DNA of 64,000 bases, taken from Clavibacter michiganensis (GTDB lineage: Bacteria; Actinomycetota; Actinomycetes; Actinomycetales; Microbacteriaceae). Every line of letters starts with the position of its first letter. The stretch's first letter is position 1. A model generated the notes under the pieces. It worked only from the letters and a program-made list of their open reading frames with translations. It was not told the DNA's origin and made no database searches. Below are positions 26,231-40,398 of this stretch, piece after piece. A program made the translations under genes and the position numbers. The stretch spans positions 558,001-622,000 of the forward strand of contig NZ_CP080437.1 of the NCBI RefSeq assembly GCF_021216655.1, read 5' to 3'.

Positions 26231-26275
26231 CGGCGCGGCCCCCGTCCGGGACGGCACGCCGCGTCGGCCGCGCCG
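26231..26275 (-). terminator. terminator after glgX
   Basis: Outer arms CGGCGCGGCC and GGCCGCGCCG enclose a small inner stem (CCGTCC/GGACGG) in the 156-base gap downstream of glgX. Confidence 0.6.
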
Positions 26276-26293
26276 CATCCCGGCCGGACGGGG

Positions 26294-28351
26294 TCAGCGG
26301 GCGCGGTAGATCCGCAGCGCCGGTCCGTCGACCTCGACCCGGTCGCCGGGCGCGTCGTCCGTCGCCACGACCTCGGGCCGCTCCCACTCGCTCGACCACA
26401 GGAGGCGCCAGCGCACCACCCCGTCGTGCTCCGGCAGCGTGACCTCCGCGCGGGACTCCTGGCCGTGGACCACGACGAGCACCGTGTTCGGGTCCTCCGT
26501 CTCGGGGGTGGATGTGGTGATCCACTGCAGGGTGCGGGTGCCCGTCGACTCCCAGGCCGCCTCGGTCATGGGCGCGCCGTCCGCGTCGCGCCAGGCGAGG
26601 ACCGAGGCGCTCGGCACGTGCGCGTCGGGCTCCGCGTAGCGGACGGGCCGGAGCGCCGGGTTCTCCCGCCGGATGCGGAGGAGGTGGCGCGTGGTCGCGT
26701 GCAGGTCCATCCGCCACGCGTCCTCGTCCCAGCGCATCCACGTGGCCGCGTTGTCGAGGCAGTAGCCGTTGTTGTTGCCACGCTGCGTGCGGCCGCGATC
26801 GTCGCCCATCGTGACCATGGGGATGCCCGCGGAGACGAGCAGGGTGCCGAGCAGGTTGCGCGAGGTGCGGCGTCGGGCCGCGAGGATGGCGGCGTCGCGC
26901 GTCGGGCCCTCCACTCCGTGGTTCCAGGAGCGGTTCGCGTCCGTGCCGTCGCGGTTGGACTCGCCGTTGCCGCTGTTGTGCTTGCGGTCGTACGAGGTGA
27001 GGTCCGCGAGCGTGAAGCCGTCGTGCGCGGTGACGAAGGAGACGGAGGCGAGCGGGCCGCGATCGGCGGCGAACGTGCCGGAGGATCCCGCGAGGCAGGA
27101 GGCGAGCGCCCCCACGCCGTTCGGGGCGCGGCCGCTGCGGCGGGTCTCGGCGACGTCGGCGAGCCAGAAGTCGCGCACGACGTCGCGGTAGCCGTCGTTC
27201 CACTCGCTCCAGCCGGATCCGAACCCGCCCGTGCGCCAGCCGCCCATGCCCACGTCCCACGGCTCGGCGATCATGAGGAGCCCCTCGAGCGCCTCGTCCT
27301 CGACGATGGCGCGCAGCAGCGGGTGCGCGGGGTCGAAGTCGACGCGCTCGTCGCGCCCGAGGGTCACGGCGAGGTCGAAGCGGAAGCCGTCGACGCCCAT
27401 GACGTCGGACCAGTGCTCGAGCGAGTCGAGCACGAGGCGCTGCGCGTCGGGCCGGGACAGGTCGACCGTGTTGCCGCAGCCCGTCACGTCGATGGGCGTC
27501 CCATCCGGCGTGTGCCGGTAGTACCGCGAGCCGTCGATGCCGCGGAGGCTCGTGACCGGGCCGTCGGCTCCCTCCTCGGCGGTGTGGTTGTAGACCACGT
27601 CGAGCACGACCTGGATCCCGGCGGCGTGCAGCGCGTCGACCATGCCGCGGAACTCGGCGGCGACCGCGTCGGCCCCGGCGTCGCGCGCGGCGCGGGTGGC
27701 GTAGGGCGCGTGCGGGGCGAGGTAGGCGAGCGTGTTGTAGCCCCAGTGGTTGATGCGTCCCTGCGCGCGCAGCCGCTCCTCGCTCGTGGACGCGTGCACG
27801 GGCAGGAGCTCGACCGTCGTGATCCCCAGGTCGACAAGGCGCTCCACCGTGGTCGCGTGCCCCAGCCCCGCGTACGTGCCGCGCAGCTCCTCGGGCAGCC
27901 GCTCGTCGAGCTTGGTGAAGCCGCGCACGTGCAGCTCGTAGAGCACCTGGCGGTCGCGCGGCACGACCGGTCGCGCGGCACGGCGGGCGGCGCGCTCCTC
28001 GGCGGGCACCTCGCTCGTGACCACCGAGCGCCACGCGGCGGGACCGACCTGCACGAGGCCGCGCGCGTAGGGATCCAGCAGGTGCCGCGTCGGGTCGAAG
28101 GAGTCGCCGGGCGCGGGGTCGCCGTCGACGCGCACCGAGTATGCGGTGCCGGGGACGAGCCGGGCGCTGGATCCCGTCCAGACGCCCTCGTCGCCCCGCT
28201 CCATCGCCACGACCTCCACCACGCGGCGCGGGTCGTCGACGGCCGAGACGGTGAGCTCCACGGCGGACGCGCCGTGGCTCACGACGCGCAGCGTTCCGCC
28301 CTGGTCATGGAGCGTCAGCCCCAGGGGCACGGGCGGTCCGGGGCGCGGCAT
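26294..28351 (-). CDS. glgX: glycogen debranching enzyme (isoamylase type)
   Basis: 685-residue GH13_11 enzyme hydrolysing alpha-1,6 branches of phosphorylase-limited glycogen (in other bacteria also called TreX). An N-terminal beta-sandwich (about 1-120) precedes VLYELHVRGFTKLDERLP, GINHWGYNTLAYLAP, VLDVVYNHTAEEG, MGVDGFRFDLAVTLG (nucleophile Asp), LMIAEPWDVG (acid Glu) and SFVTAHDGFTLADL. TQRGNNNGYCLDN is the usual GlgX loop. It can feed linear glucan to TreY/TreZ and GlgP encoded nearby. ATG 28351 is chosen because the minus-strand TACCCT ends seven bases before it, matching the leaderless pattern; no ribosome site exists. It is divergent from and only 19 bases from the cysteine desulfurase start. 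Confidence 0.93.
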   Translation of the reverse strand: MPRPGPPVPLGLTLHDQGGTLRVVSHGASAVELTVSAVDDPRRVVEVVAMERGDEGVWTGSSARLVPGTAYSVRVDGDPAPGDSFDPTRHLLDPYARGLVQVGPAAWRSVVTSEVPAEERAARRAARPVVPRDRQVLYELHVRGFTKLDERLPEELRGTYAGLGHATTVERLVDLGITTVELLPVHASTSEERLRAQGRINHWGYNTLAYLAPHAPYATRAARDAGADAVAAEFRGMVDALHAAGIQVVLDVVYNHTAEEGADGPVTSLRGIDGSRYYRHTPDGTPIDVTGCGNTVDLSRPDAQRLVLDSLEHWSDVMGVDGFRFDLAVTLGRDERVDFDPAHPLLRAIVEDEALEGLLMIAEPWDVGMGGWRTGGFGSGWSEWNDGYRDVVRDFWLADVAETRRSGRAPNGVGALASCLAGSSGTFAADRGPLASVSFVTAHDGFTLADLTSYDRKHNSGNGESNRDGTDANRSWNHGVEGPTRDAAILAARRRTSRNLLGTLLVSAGIPMVTMGDDRGRTQRGNNNGYCLDNAATWMRWDEDAWRMDLHATTRHLLRIRRENPALRPVRYAEPDAHVPSASVLAWRDADGAPMTEAAWESTGTRTLQWITTSTPETEDPNTVLVVVHGQESRAEVTLPEHDGVVRWRLLWSSEWERPEVVATDDAPGDRVEVDGPALRIYRAR

Positions 28352-28357
28352 GCGACC

Positions 28358-28364
28358 TAGGGTA
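28358..28364. promoter_or_regulatory. shared divergent -10 element, glgX and desulfurase
   Basis: TAGGGT (28358-28363) reads rightward and TACCCT (28364-28359) leftward. The two hexamers overlap by five bases, and each is exactly seven bases from its start codon (28371 and 28351). Confidence 0.6.
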
Positions 28365-28370
28365 GGGGGC

Positions 28371-29572
28371 ATGACGGTCTACCTCGACCACGCCGCGACG
28401 ACCCCCATGCGGCCGGAGGCGATCGCGGCGCTCGCCGGGGCGCTGACCCTGGTGGGCAACCCGTCCTCCATCCACTCGCACGGCCAGGAGGCCAGGCGCG
28501 TGCTCGAGGAGGCGCGAGAGGCCATCGCCCGCGCGCTCGACGCGGACCCGGTCGAGGTCGTCCTCACCTCCGGCGGCACGGAGTCGGTGAACCTCGGGAT
28601 CAAGGGGCTGCACGGCGCGCGCGTCGCGGCCGACCCCCGGCGCACGCGGATCCTCGTGCCCGACGGCGAGCACCACGCCACGGTCGACACGGTCGAGTGG
28701 CTCGAGCGGCGCGGCGCCGTCGTGGAGCGGCTGCCGATCGACGAGCTCGGGCGCATCCGGGTCGACCGGGTCGCCGCCGCGCTCGCCGCGGATCCCGGAT
28801 CCGTCTCCCTCCTCACCTTCCTCGCCGCGAGCAACGAGGTCGGCACGATCCAGCCCGTCGAGGAGCTCGCCGCCCTCGCCCGGGCGCACGGCGTGCCCGT
28901 GCACGTCGACGCGGTCGCGGCGCTGGGCCACATGCCCGTCCCGTCCCGGCGCTGGCGCGACGCGGGCGTCCATGCCGTCAGCGTGTCGGCGCACAAGGTC
29001 GGCGGGCCCGTCGGAAGCGGCGCGCTCGTGCTCGCGCGGCAGGCCGCCGTGGATCCGCAGATCCACGGCGGCGGCCAGCAGCGGCAGGTGCGCTCCGGCA
29101 CGCAGGACGCCGCGTCCGCGGTCGCCTTCGCGGCGGCCGTCACCCTCGCCGTCGCGGAGCTCGACGCCGAGGCGGTGCGCGTGGCACGGCTCCGCGACCG
29201 CCTGGTCGAGTCCGTGCTCCGCGACGTGCCCGGAGCCGTGCTCCGCGGCGACCCGGATCCCGCCGGCCGCCTCCCCGGCAACGCGCACCTCACCTTCGCG
29301 GGCTGCCAGGGCGACTCGCTCCTGCTCCTGCTCGACATGGCCGGCGTCTCTGTGTCGACGGGATCCGCGTGCCAGGCCGGCGTCCCCGAGGTGTCGCACG
29401 TGCTGCTCGGCATGGGGATCCCGGATGGCGAGGCCCGCGGCGCGCTCCGCTTCACGCTCGGCCGCACGACGACGGACGCCGACGTCGACGCGCTCCTGGC
29501 GGCGCTGCCCGACGCCGTCGCGCGCGCCTCCCGGGCGGGCCTCGCGGGTCGCGCGGCGCGTAGGCTCGCGGA

Positions 29573-29576
<4 letters not shown>
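28371..29576 (+). CDS. cysteine desulfurase (NifS/IscS-like)
   Basis: 401-residue PLP enzyme releasing sulfur from cysteine as an enzyme-bound persulfide. [17 protein letters not shown] starts the family; [14 protein letters not shown] binds PLP phosphate; [10 protein letters not shown] and [14 protein letters not shown] hold the PLP Lys at residue 209; [17 protein letters not shown] gives the active-site Cys334 and a class I (IscS/NifS) SGSAC-type loop. The start codon sits seven bases after TAGGGT, with no ribosome site. It overlaps mnmA (GTGA), so its likely job is to donate sulfur for tRNA 2-thiouridine, possibly also Fe-S clusters; no scaffold gene is nearby. Confidence 0.92.
29561..29566 (+). 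promoter_or_regulatory. possible internal -10 for mnmA (leaderless)
   Basis: TAGGCT within the last codons of the desulfurase gene, six bases before the mnmA GTG at 29573. It would let mnmA be made independently. Confidence 0.45.
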
Positions 29577-33305
<3,729 letters not shown>

Positions 33306-33335
33306 TCGGGCCTCCCGCCCGACACCCCGCGTCGA

Positions 33336-33341
33336 TAGCAT
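33336..33341 (+). promoter_or_regulatory. -10 element of DUF1023-type gene
   Basis: TAGCAT about 77 bases before the GTG at 33418, in the gap after ligA. A GGGGGAT ribosome-site-like stretch lies at 33404-33410. Confidence 0.45.
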
Positions 33342-33417
33342 GGAGCCACGCGTCGGCGCGGGGCGCGCCGATCTCGGTCGCCGGCCCTCCCACGCCGCCT
33401 TCTGGGGGATCTGAACC

Positions 33418-34800
33418 GTGACGACTCGCGTGCGCGCGCTGCTCACCGCCTCGGCCATCGCCTACGCGCTGGTCGGGGCGCTCGTGGCACCCGCGGCCCC
33501 GGTCGTCGCGGCGACGCGTCCGCCCGCGGTCCTCGCCGGGCCGGACGCGGCGGATCCGACCACGGGCGCGCACCTGCCGAGCCCCGCGCGCGTGGTCCAG
33601 CAGCTCCGCGACGAGGGCGTCTCCGACCGGGCGCTCCGCGACACGGCCCCCGTCGCGCTCCTGGGCGCGCTGCCCGCGCTCGACGTGCCCGAGCTCCGGC
33701 GGCTCGCCCGCGCCATCCCGGCGACGATCCGCGAGATCATCCGCCGTCCGCCCTCCGTGTCCGGCGTCGCCGCCTGGTGGTCGGGTCTCGCGCAGGCGGA
33801 GCGCCTCGAGCTGGCGGAGGGGATCCCCGAGCTCGTGGGCAATCTGGAGGGCATCCCCGTCATCGAGCGCGACGCCGCCAACCGCCGCCTCCTCGACCAG
33901 CGCGAGCGCGAGCTGCACGCCCGAGCCGCCACGACGCCGGGTCGCGGCGCGCAGCAGGAGCTCGGGCGCGACATGGACATGCTCGCCGAGGTGCGTCGGG
34001 CGCTGGAGCCCGCGGCGGGCGGCCCGGCGCGGTCGCTGCTCACGCTCGACACGACGTGGCCGGGACGCGCCGGCGTGGTGCTGGGCGACCTCGACACCGC
34101 GGCGTACGTCTCGATCGTCGTGCCCGGGATGTTCTACTCCGTGTCCGACCGCCTGGTCGACTGGACGGACGTCGCCGCGCGCCTCCAGCAGCAGCAGACC
34201 ACGCTCCTCGGCGCACGCGCGGGCGCGGAGGCGGGCGGGGCCGGCGTCGCGACGATCGCGTGGATCGGCTACCGCACGCCCGACCTGCTGGGCATCGGGA
34301 CCCTCGACCTCGCGCACGAGGGCGCCCAGTACCTGGAGGACGCGATCCAGGGCATCCAGGGCCTGCGCCGCGACGACCCGCCGTACCTCGCCGTGATCGC
34401 GCACTCCTACGGGTCGACGGCGGCGCTGCTCGCGCTCTCGAGCGGTCGGGCCTCCGTCGACGCCCTCGCCATGGTCGGGTCGCCGGGAGGCGCCGTCCGC
34501 GACGCCGCGGAGCTGGACGTGCCCGTCGGCCGCGTGTTCGTGGGCGAGGCGGCGTGGGATCCCGTGGTCGGGTCGTCGTACTTCGGGTCGGACCCGGGTA
34601 GCGCGTCGTTCGGCGCCGAGCACTTCGGCGTCGCCGGCACGGGCACCGCATCGGGCGTCTCGGCCGACGGCTCCCTCGCGGGCGTCGTCGGGCACAACAG
34701 CTACTTCGACCGCGGCACGGAGTCCTTCCGGAACCTCGCGCTCATCGGGATCGACCGACCGGTCGCGCACGACGTCCTCTCGGACGCCAGCGGCAGGTAG
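33418..34800 (+). CDS. secreted alpha/beta-hydrolase, DUF1023 type
   Basis: 460 residues. N-terminal hydrophobic signal (about 8-33, ending VVAATRPP). A helical region (about 50-200) includes DAANRRLLDQRERELHARA. A C-terminal hydrolase domain reads YVSIVVPGMFYSVSD near residue 235, TIAWIGYRTPD, and YLAVIAHSYGSTAALLAL with the nucleophile Ser near 330; the late VGHNSYFDRGTES supplies the His. This is the DUF1023 plan common in actinobacterial secreted or surface esterase-like proteins. Substrate unknown. The GTG at 33418 is preceded by GGGGGAT. Its stop is ten bases from that of the convergent META-type gene. Confidence 0.82.
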   Translation: MTTRVRALLTASAIAYALVGALVAPAAPVVAATRPPAVLAGPDAADPTTGAHLPSPARVVQQLRDEGVSDRALRDTAPVALLGALPALDVPELRRLARAIPATIREIIRRPPSVSGVAAWWSGLAQAERLELAEGIPELVGNLEGIPVIERDAANRRLLDQRERELHARAATTPGRGAQQELGRDMDMLAEVRRALEPAAGGPARSLLTLDTTWPGRAGVVLGDLDTAAYVSIVVPGMFYSVSDRLVDWTDVAARLQQQQTTLLGARAGAEAGGAGVATIAWIGYRTPDLLGIGTLDLAHEGAQYLEDAIQGIQGLRRDDPPYLAVIAHSYGSTAALLALSSGRASVDALAMVGSPGGAVRDAAELDVPVGRVFVGEAAWDPVVGSSYFGSDPGSASFGAEHFGVAGTGTASGVSADGSLAGVVGHNSYFDRGTESFRNLALIGIDRPVAHDVLSDASGR

Positions 34801-34811
34801 CGGACGCGCGG

Positions 34812-35258
34812 TCAGCCGCGGCTGCGCTCGGCGTACTCCAGCCGCACGTCGTCCGGTCCCGTGGCGACGAGGTGGCCGTCGTCCACCTGCAGCGACGAGA
34901 CGACGGCGAGGTCCTGGAAGTAGCGGGCCTCGAGGCCGCCGTCCTCGCACGGGAGCGTGCCGGGGGCCACCGCGCTGAGCATCCCGTCGCCCCGCTCGGC
35001 CATCCGCCCGGAGTAGTCGTTGCAGGGGCCGCGTCCGCTGATCTCGCCGCCGCCGACGCGCATCGTGATGAGCGTGTCGCCGACGCCGAGGTCGCCCGAG
35101 GAGTCGGATCCGGACACCAGGTGCCAGTTGCCGCGCACGTCGCTCACGGGGGCGCATCCGACGAGCGGCACCAGGGCGAGCGCGGCGAGGGCGGCGACCG
35201 CGGCCCCGCGGGGGCGCCAGGATCGACGGCGGGCGGGGATCCGGGCTGCGGTGGGCAT
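34812..35258 (-). CDS. META-domain-like lipoprotein
   Basis: 148 residues from ATG 35258. An Arg-rich start is followed by a hydrophobic stretch ending LVPLVGC (lipobox, Cys about 34). The mature part is a small beta domain with VRGNWHLVSG, ISGRGPCNDYSG and YFQDLAVVSSLQVDDGHLV, matching the META/HslJ domain core (G..W.L...; G.GCN.Y.G). It is likely membrane-anchored on the outside; function unknown. TAGCGT seven bases upstream of 35258 (leaderless) decides this start over a GTG at 35267. Confidence 0.78.
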   Translation of the reverse strand: MPTAARIPARRRSWRPRGAAVAALAALALVPLVGCAPVSDVRGNWHLVSGSDSSGDLGVGDTLITMRVGGGEISGRGPCNDYSGRMAERGDGMLSAVAPGTLPCEDGGLEARYFQDLAVVSSLQVDDGHLVATGPDDVRLEYAERSRG

Positions 35259-35265
35259 GGGGGTC

Positions 35266-35278
35266 ACGCTAATAGAAT
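35266..35278. promoter_or_regulatory. divergent -10 elements, META lipoprotein and gatC
   Basis: TAGCGT on the minus strand (35271-35266) serves the lipoprotein; TAGAAT on the plus strand (35273-35278) serves gatCAB, leaving a 30-base leader with TTTGGAG. Confidence 0.55.
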
Positions 35279-35314
35279 CTCCCGGTACCCCCGCACACAG
35301 TCCTTTGGAGACGC

Positions 35315-35683
35315 ATGCCCGACACCCGGCCCGAGCCCGCCGACGCGACCAGCGGGGACGAGACCCCCCAGGCGCCGACCACCACGGAGCAGATCAGCCG
35401 GGAGCAGGTGGAGCACCTCGCGGGCCTCGCGCGCATCCGCCTGAGCCCGGAGGAGATCGACACGCTCACCACCGAGCTCGGCCTCATCGTCGAGTCGGTC
35501 GCGAAGGTCACCGCGGTCGCCGGCCCCGACGTCCCGGCCACGAGCCACCCGATCCCGCTGGTGAACGTCTACCGGCCCGACGTCCCGGGCCAGACGCTGA
35601 CCACCGCCCAGGCGCTCGCGGGCGCACCCGAGCACGACGGATCCCGCTTCAAGGTGTCGGCGATCCTCGGCGAAGAGCAGTAG
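35315..35683 (+). CDS. gatC: Asp/Glu-tRNA amidotransferase subunit C
   Basis: 122-residue small subunit that stabilises GatA-Gat[23 protein letters not shown] is the conserved GatC helix; the C-terminal segment contains [15 protein letters not shown] Thr/Pro/Glu-rich N-terminal extension of about 30 residues precedes it. ATG 35315 follows TTTGGAG. First gene of gatCAB, with gatA eight bases downstream. Confidence 0.94.
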   Translation: MPDTRPEPADATSGDETPQAPTTTEQISREQVEHLAGLARIRLSPEEIDTLTTELGLIVESVAKVTAVAGPDVPATSHPIPLVNVYRPDVPGQTLTTAQALAGAPEHDGSRFKVSAILGEEQ

Positions 35684-35690
35684 GAGCACC

Positions 35691-37238
35691 ATGACCGACG
35701 ACCTCACGCGCCTCAGCGCCGCCGACCTCGCCGACCGCCTCGCCTCCCGCGAGGTCTCCAGCGTCGACGCCGTGCGCGCGCACCTCGACCGCATCGACCA
35801 CGTCGACGGCGACGTCCACGCGTTCCTCCACGTCTCCGGTGAGCGCGCGCTCGGGCGCGCCGCCGAGATCGACGCGCAGCGCGCCGACGGCGCCCCGCTC
35901 GGGCCGCTCGCCGGCGTGCCCATCGCGATCAAGGACGTGCTCTGCACCATCGACATGCCGTCCACCGCGGGCTCGCGCATGCTCGAGGGCTGGACCCCGC
36001 CCTACGACGCCACGGTCGTCCAGCGGCTCCGCGCTGCGGGTCTCGTGCCGCTCGGCAAGACCAACATGGACGAGTTCGCGATGGGCTCCTCCACCGAGCA
36101 CTCCGCGTTCGGCGCGACGCACAACCCGTGGGACCTCGACCGAATCCCCGGCGGCTCGGGCGGCGGATCCGCGGCCGCGGTCGCCGCGTTCGAGGCGCCC
36201 GTCGCTCTCGGCTCCGACACGGGCGGCTCCATCCGCCAGCCCGCCGCCGTCACCGGATCCGTGGGCGTCAAGCCCACCTACGGCGGCGTGAGCCGCTACG
36301 GCGCCATCGCGCTCGCCTCGAGCCTCGACCAGGTGGGCCCCGTCTCCCGCACGGTGCTCGACTCGGCGCTCGTGCACGACGTCATCGGCGGGCACGACCC
36401 GCGCGACTCCACGTCGCTGACCGACGCGTGGCCCTCGTTCGCCGAGGCCGCGCGCGCAGGGCAGCGCGAGGGATCCGTGAAGGGCCTCCGCATCGGCGTC
36501 GTGAAGCAGCTCGACGGCGAGGGCTTCCAGGCCGGCGTCACGCAGCGCTTCCGCGAGGCGCTCGACCTGCTCGAGCAGGCCGGCGCCGAGATCGTCGAGG
36601 TGAGCGCGCCGAACTTCGAGCACGCCATCGCCGCGTACTACCTGATCCTCCCCGCCGAGGCATCGAGCAACCTCGCCAAGTTCGACTCGGTGCGCTTCGG
36701 CCTCCGCGTGAACCCGCCCGGCGGCGGCACCGTCGAGGACGTCATGGCGGCGACGCGCGAGGCCGGCTTCGGCCCCGAGGTCAAGCGCCGCATCATCCTG
36801 GGCACCTACGCGCTGAGCGCCGGCTACTACGACGCCTACTACGGCAGCGCGCAGAAGGTCCGCACGCTCATCCAACGCGACTTCGACGCCGCGTTCCAGC
36901 AGGTCGACGTGCTGGTCACGCCGTCCGCGCCCACCACGGCGTTCAAGCTCGGCGAGAAGCTCGACGACCCGCTGGCGATGTACCTCAACGACCTCACGAC
37001 GATCCCGGCGAACCTCGCGGGCGTCCCCGGCATCGGCCTCCCCATCGGGCTCGCGCCCGAGGACGGCCTCCCCGTCGGGATCCAGTTCATGGCGCCCGCC
37101 CGCGCGGACGCGCGCCTCTACACGGTCGGCGCCGCGCTCGAGGGGATCCTCGAGCGGCAGTGGGGCGGACCCCTGCTCGCCCAGGCACCCGAGCTCGCGC
37201 GCGCCGCATCGCGCACCACGGACGGAGACACGCACTGA
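35691..37238 (+). CDS. gatA: Asp/Glu-tRNA amidotransferase subunit A
   Basis: 515-residue amidase that hydrolyses glutamine to supply ammonia for amidating misacylated Glu-tRNA(Gln) or Asp-tRNA(Asn). The Ser-cisSer-Lys triad is visible: Lys81 in [10 protein letters not shown], the Gly/Ser loop [13 protein letters not shown], and [15 protein letters not shown] 35691 follows TAGGAG. Its stop TGA shares a base with the gatB ATG (TGATG), so translation is coupled. Full family length. Confidence 0.96.
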   Translation: MTDDLTRLSAADLADRLASREVSSVDAVRAHLDRIDHVDGDVHAFLHVSGERALGRAAEIDAQRADGAPLGPLAGVPIAIKDVLCTIDMPSTAGSRMLEGWTPPYDATVVQRLRAAGLVPLGKTNMDEFAMGSSTEHSAFGATHNPWDLDRIPGGSGGGSAAAVAAFEAPVALGSDTGGSIRQPAAVTGSVGVKPTYGGVSRYGAIALASSLDQVGPVSRTVLDSALVHDVIGGHDPRDSTSLTDAWPSFAEAARAGQREGSVKGLRIGVVKQLDGEGFQAGVTQRFREALDLLEQAGAEIVEVSAPNFEHAIAAYYLILPAEASSNLAKFDSVRFGLRVNPPGGGTVEDVMAATREAGFGPEVKRRIILGTYALSAGYYDAYYGSAQKVRTLIQRDFDAAFQQVDVLVTPSAPTTAFKLGEKLDDPLAMYLNDLTTIPANLAGVPGIGLPIGLAPEDGLPVGIQFMAPARADARLYTVGAALEGILERQWGGPLLAQAPELARAASRTTDGDTH

Positions 37239-38740
37239 TGGCCAAGGCCGAGCTGATGGACTACGACGAGGCCATCGAGATGTTCGAGCCCGTGCTCGGG
37301 TTCGAGGTCCACGTGGAGCTGAACACGCGCACGAAGATGTTCTCCGACGCGCCGAACTTCTTCGGCGGCGAGCCCAACACCAACATCACACCCGTCGACC
37401 TCGGTCTCCCGGGCTCGCTGCCCGTCGTGAACGAGCAGGCCGTCAAGCACTCGATCAGCCTGGGCCTCGCGCTCGGCTGCGAGATCGCGCCCAGCTCGCG
37501 CTTCGCCCGGAAGAACTACTTCTACCCGGACCTCGCGAAGAACTACCAGATCAGCCAGTTCGACGAGCCCATCGCGTTCCGCGGCTCCGTCGAGGTGGAG
37601 ATGCCCGACGGCCGCATCGTCACGGTGCCGATCGAGCGCGCGCACATGGAGGAGGATGCCGGGAAGCTCACGCACGTGGGCGGTGCGACGGGCCGGATCC
37701 AGGGCGCCGACCACTCGCTGGTCGACTACAACCGCGCCGGCGTGCCGCTCGTGGAGATCGTCACCGACATCATCTACGGCGCGGAAGGCGAGGCCCCCGA
37801 GCTCGCGAAGGCGTACGTGTCGACCATCCGCGACATCGTCGTGGCGCTCGGCATCTCCGACGCGAAGATGGAGCGCGGCAACCTCCGCTGCGACGCGAAC
37901 ATCTCGCTGAGCCCGCGCGGATCCGGGAAGCTCGGCACCCGCACGGAGACGAAGAACGTCAACTCGCTCCGTTCGGTCGAGCGCGCCATCCGCTACGAGA
38001 TCCAGCGCCAGGCGGCCATCCTCGCCGCGGGCGGCACGATCACTCAGGAGACGCGGCACTGGCACGAGGACACCGGCCGCACGTCGGCCGGCCGGCCGAA
38101 GAGCGACGCCGACGACTACCGCTACTTCCCCGAGCCCGACCTGCTGCCCGTGCAGCCGAGCGCCGAGCTGATCGAGGAGCTGCGGGCAGCGCTCCCCGAG
38201 GCGCCCGCGATCCGCCGCCGCCGGCTCAAGGGCGAGTGGGGCTTCACCGACCTCGAGTTCCAGGACGTCGTGAACTCGGGGCTCCTCACCGAGCTCGTGG
38301 ACACGGTCGAGGCCGGCGCCGCACCCCAGGCGGCGCGCAAGTGGTGGACGGGCGAGATCGCCCGCATCGCCAACGCGCGCGGCGTGGACGCGGCGACGCT
38401 CATCAGCCCCACGCAGGTCGCGTCCGTCATCGAGCTGGTCGAGGCCGGCACGCTGACGAACCGCCTGGCGCGCGACGTGATCGAGGGAGTCATCGACGGC
38501 GAGGGCACGGCGCAGGAGGTCGTGGACGCCCGCGGCCTCGCGGTCGTGTCCGACGACGGCCCGCTCATCGAGGCGATCGACGCGGCGCTGCAGGCGCAGC
38601 CCGACGTGCTCGCGAAGATCCGCGACGGCAAGGTGCAGGCGGCCGGCGCCGTCATCGGCGCCGTGATGAAGGCCATGCGCGGCCAGGCGGACGCGGCCCG
38701 CGTCCGCGAGCTCGTGCTGGAGCGCGCGCAGGCCTCGTGA
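37238..38740 (+). CDS. gatB: Asp/Glu-tRNA amidotransferase subunit B
   Basis: 500-residue subunit that binds the tRNA and activates the aminoacyl group with ATP. Typical segments: [93 protein letters not shown], and the C-terminal YqeY-like helical tail. GTG of the ABC-F gene overlaps its stop (GTGA). No GlnRS is visible here, so whether the complex serves Gln, Asn or both cannot be told. Confidence 0.96.
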   Translation: MAKAELMDYDEAIEMFEPVLGFEVHVELNTRTKMFSDAPNFFGGEPNTNITPVDLGLPGSLPVVNEQAVKHSISLGLALGCEIAPSSRFARKNYFYPDLAKNYQISQFDEPIAFRGSVEVEMPDGRIVTVPIERAHMEEDAGKLTHVGGATGRIQGADHSLVDYNRAGVPLVEIVTDIIYGAEGEAPELAKAYVSTIRDIVVALGISDAKMERGNLRCDANISLSPRGSGKLGTRTETKNVNSLRSVERAIRYEIQRQAAILAAGGTITQETRHWHEDTGRTSAGRPKSDADDYRYFPEPDLLPVQPSAELIEELRAALPEAPAIRRRRLKGEWGFTDLEFQDVVNSGLLTELVDTVEAGAAPQAARKWWTGEIARIANARGVDAATLISPTQVASVIELVEAGTLTNRLARDVIEGVIDGEGTAQEVVDARGLAVVSDDGPLIEAIDAALQAQPDVLAKIRDGKVQAAGAVIGAVMKAMRGQADAARVRELVLERAQAS

Positions 38741-40374
38741 CCGCGACCCTCGTCGCCCGCGGCCTCGCCGGAGGACACGGGCACCGCACGCTGTTCTCCG
38801 GGCTCGACCTCACGGTCGCGCCCGGGGACGTCGTCGGCCTCGTCGGCGCGAACGGCGCGGGCAAGAGCACGCTGCTCCGGCTCCTCGCCGGCGTCGACGC
38901 GCCGCAGGACGGCCGCGTGCTGCTCTCGCCCGCGGACGCGTTCATCGGCTGGCTGCCGCAGGAGCACGAGAGGATCCCGGGCGAGACCGTCGCGGGCTAC
39001 GTCGCCCGCCGCACCGGCTGCGCCGAGGCCTCGGCCGAGCTGGATCGCACGGCCGTCGCGCTCGGCGAGGGCCTGCCCGGCGCCGACGACGCGTACGGCA
39101 CGGCGCTCGACCGCTGGATGGCGAGCGGCGCGGCCGACCTCGACGAGCGCCTCCCCGTGACGCTCGCGGAGCTCGGGCTCGACCTCGATCCGGAGCTCCC
39201 CACCGCCGGCCTCTCCGGCGGGCAGGCTGCCCGCGTCGCCCTCGCCGCGCTGCTGCTCAGCCGCTTCGACATCGTGCTCCTCGACGAGCCCACCAACGAC
39301 CTGGACCTCGACGGCCTCGCGCGCCTGGAGTCGTTCGTCCGCGGCCTGCGCGGCGGCGTCGTGCTCGTCTCGCACGACCGGGAGTTCCTCGCGCGCTGCG
39401 TCACGACCGTCGTCGAGCTCGACCTCGCGCAGGACAGCGTCCGCGTGTACGAGGGCGGCTACGACGCGTTCCTCGAGGAGCGCCAGGTCGCGCGCCGCCA
39501 CGCTCGCGAGGCCTACGAGCAGTTCGCCGACACCAAGGCGGACCTCGTGTCCCGCGCCCGCACGCAGCGCGAGTGGTCGTCGCAGGGCGTCCGCAACGCG
39601 ATGCGCAAGTCGCCCGACAACGACAAGATCCGGCGCAAGGCGTCCGTCGAGTCCAGCGAGAAGCAGGGCCAGAAGGTCCGACAGATGGAGAGCCGCATCG
39701 CGCGCCTCGAGGAGGTCGAGGAGCCGCGCAAGGAGTGGGAGCTCGCCTTCACCATCGGGCAGGCGCCGCGCTCGAGCGCCGTGGTGGCGACGCTGCGCGA
39801 GGCGACCGTCACGCGCGGCGGGTTCACGCTGGGACCCGTGTCGCTGCAGGTGGACGGCGGCGACCGCATCGGGATCACCGGCCCGAACGGCGCAGGCAAG
39901 TCGACGCTGCTCGGGCTGATCCTCGGCCGCATCGCGCCGGACGCGGGCGATGCGTCGCCCGGCCGCAGCGTGCAGGTGGGCGAGATCGACCAGGCCCGCG
40001 CGGCCCTCCGCGGTGACGCGCCCCTCGCCGAGTCGTTCGCGGAGCAGGTGCCGGACATGTCGCCCGCCGAGGTCCGCACGCTGCTCGCGAAGTTCGGGCT
40101 GCGCGCCGACCACGTCACGCGTCCCGTCGACGGCCTCTCGCCCGGTGAGCGGACGCGCGCGGGCCTCGCGCTCCTGCAGGCCCGCGGCGTCAACCTGCTC
40201 GTGCTCGACGAGCCGACCAACCACCTGGACCTGCCCGCCATCGAGCAGCTCGAGCAGGCGCTCGACTCCTACGACGGCACGCTCCTGCTCGTGACCCACG
40301 ACCGTCGGATGCTCGACGCCGTGCGCCTCGACCGGCACTGGCACGTGGACCGGGGCGGCGTCACCGGGTCCTGA
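38737..40374 (+). CDS. ABC-F family ATPase
   Basis: 545-residue soluble protein with two ABC domains and no membrane part. First Walker [10 protein letters not shown] (about residue 41), signature [12 protein letters not shown], Walker [15 protein letters not shown]; a charged linker of about 80 residues ([19 protein letters not shown], the P-site tRNA-interacting region in this family); second Walker [10 protein letters not shown] (about 385), signature [12 protein letters not shown], Walker [19 protein letters not shown] proteins act on the ribosome to rescue stalled translation, some giving antibiotic resistance; which type this is cannot be decided. Cotranscription with gatCAB fits a translation role. 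Confidence 0.92.
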   Translation: MTATLVARGLAGGHGHRTLFSGLDLTVAPGDVVGLVGANGAGKSTLLRLLAGVDAPQDGRVLLSPADAFIGWLPQEHERIPGETVAGYVARRTGCAEASAELDRTAVALGEGLPGADDAYGTALDRWMASGAADLDERLPVTLAELGLDLDPELPTAGLSGGQAARVALAALLLSRFDIVLLDEPTNDLDLDGLARLESFVRGLRGGVVLVSHDREFLARCVTTVVELDLAQDSVRVYEGGYDAFLEERQVARRHAREAYEQFADTKADLVSRARTQREWSSQGVRNAMRKSPDNDKIRRKASVESSEKQGQKVRQMESRIARLEEVEEPRKEWELAFTIGQAPRSSAVVATLREATVTRGGFTLGPVSLQVDGGDRIGITGPNGAGKSTLLGLILGRIAPDAGDASPGRSVQVGEIDQARAALRGDAPLAESFAEQVPDMSPAEVRTLLAKFGLRADHVTRPVDGLSPGERTRAGLALLQARGVNLLVLDEPTNHLDLPAIEQLEQALDSYDGTLLLVTHDRRMLDAVRLDRHWHVDRGGVTGS

Positions 40375-40398
40375 CGCCCGCCCGGTCGGGCCCCGCCG

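Noticed and set aside
33340..33414. A 24-codon frame starting just after TAGCAT, before the DUF1023-type gene.
   Set aside because: Its ATG overlaps the -10 hexamer, so it could not be on the transcript; no ribosome site.
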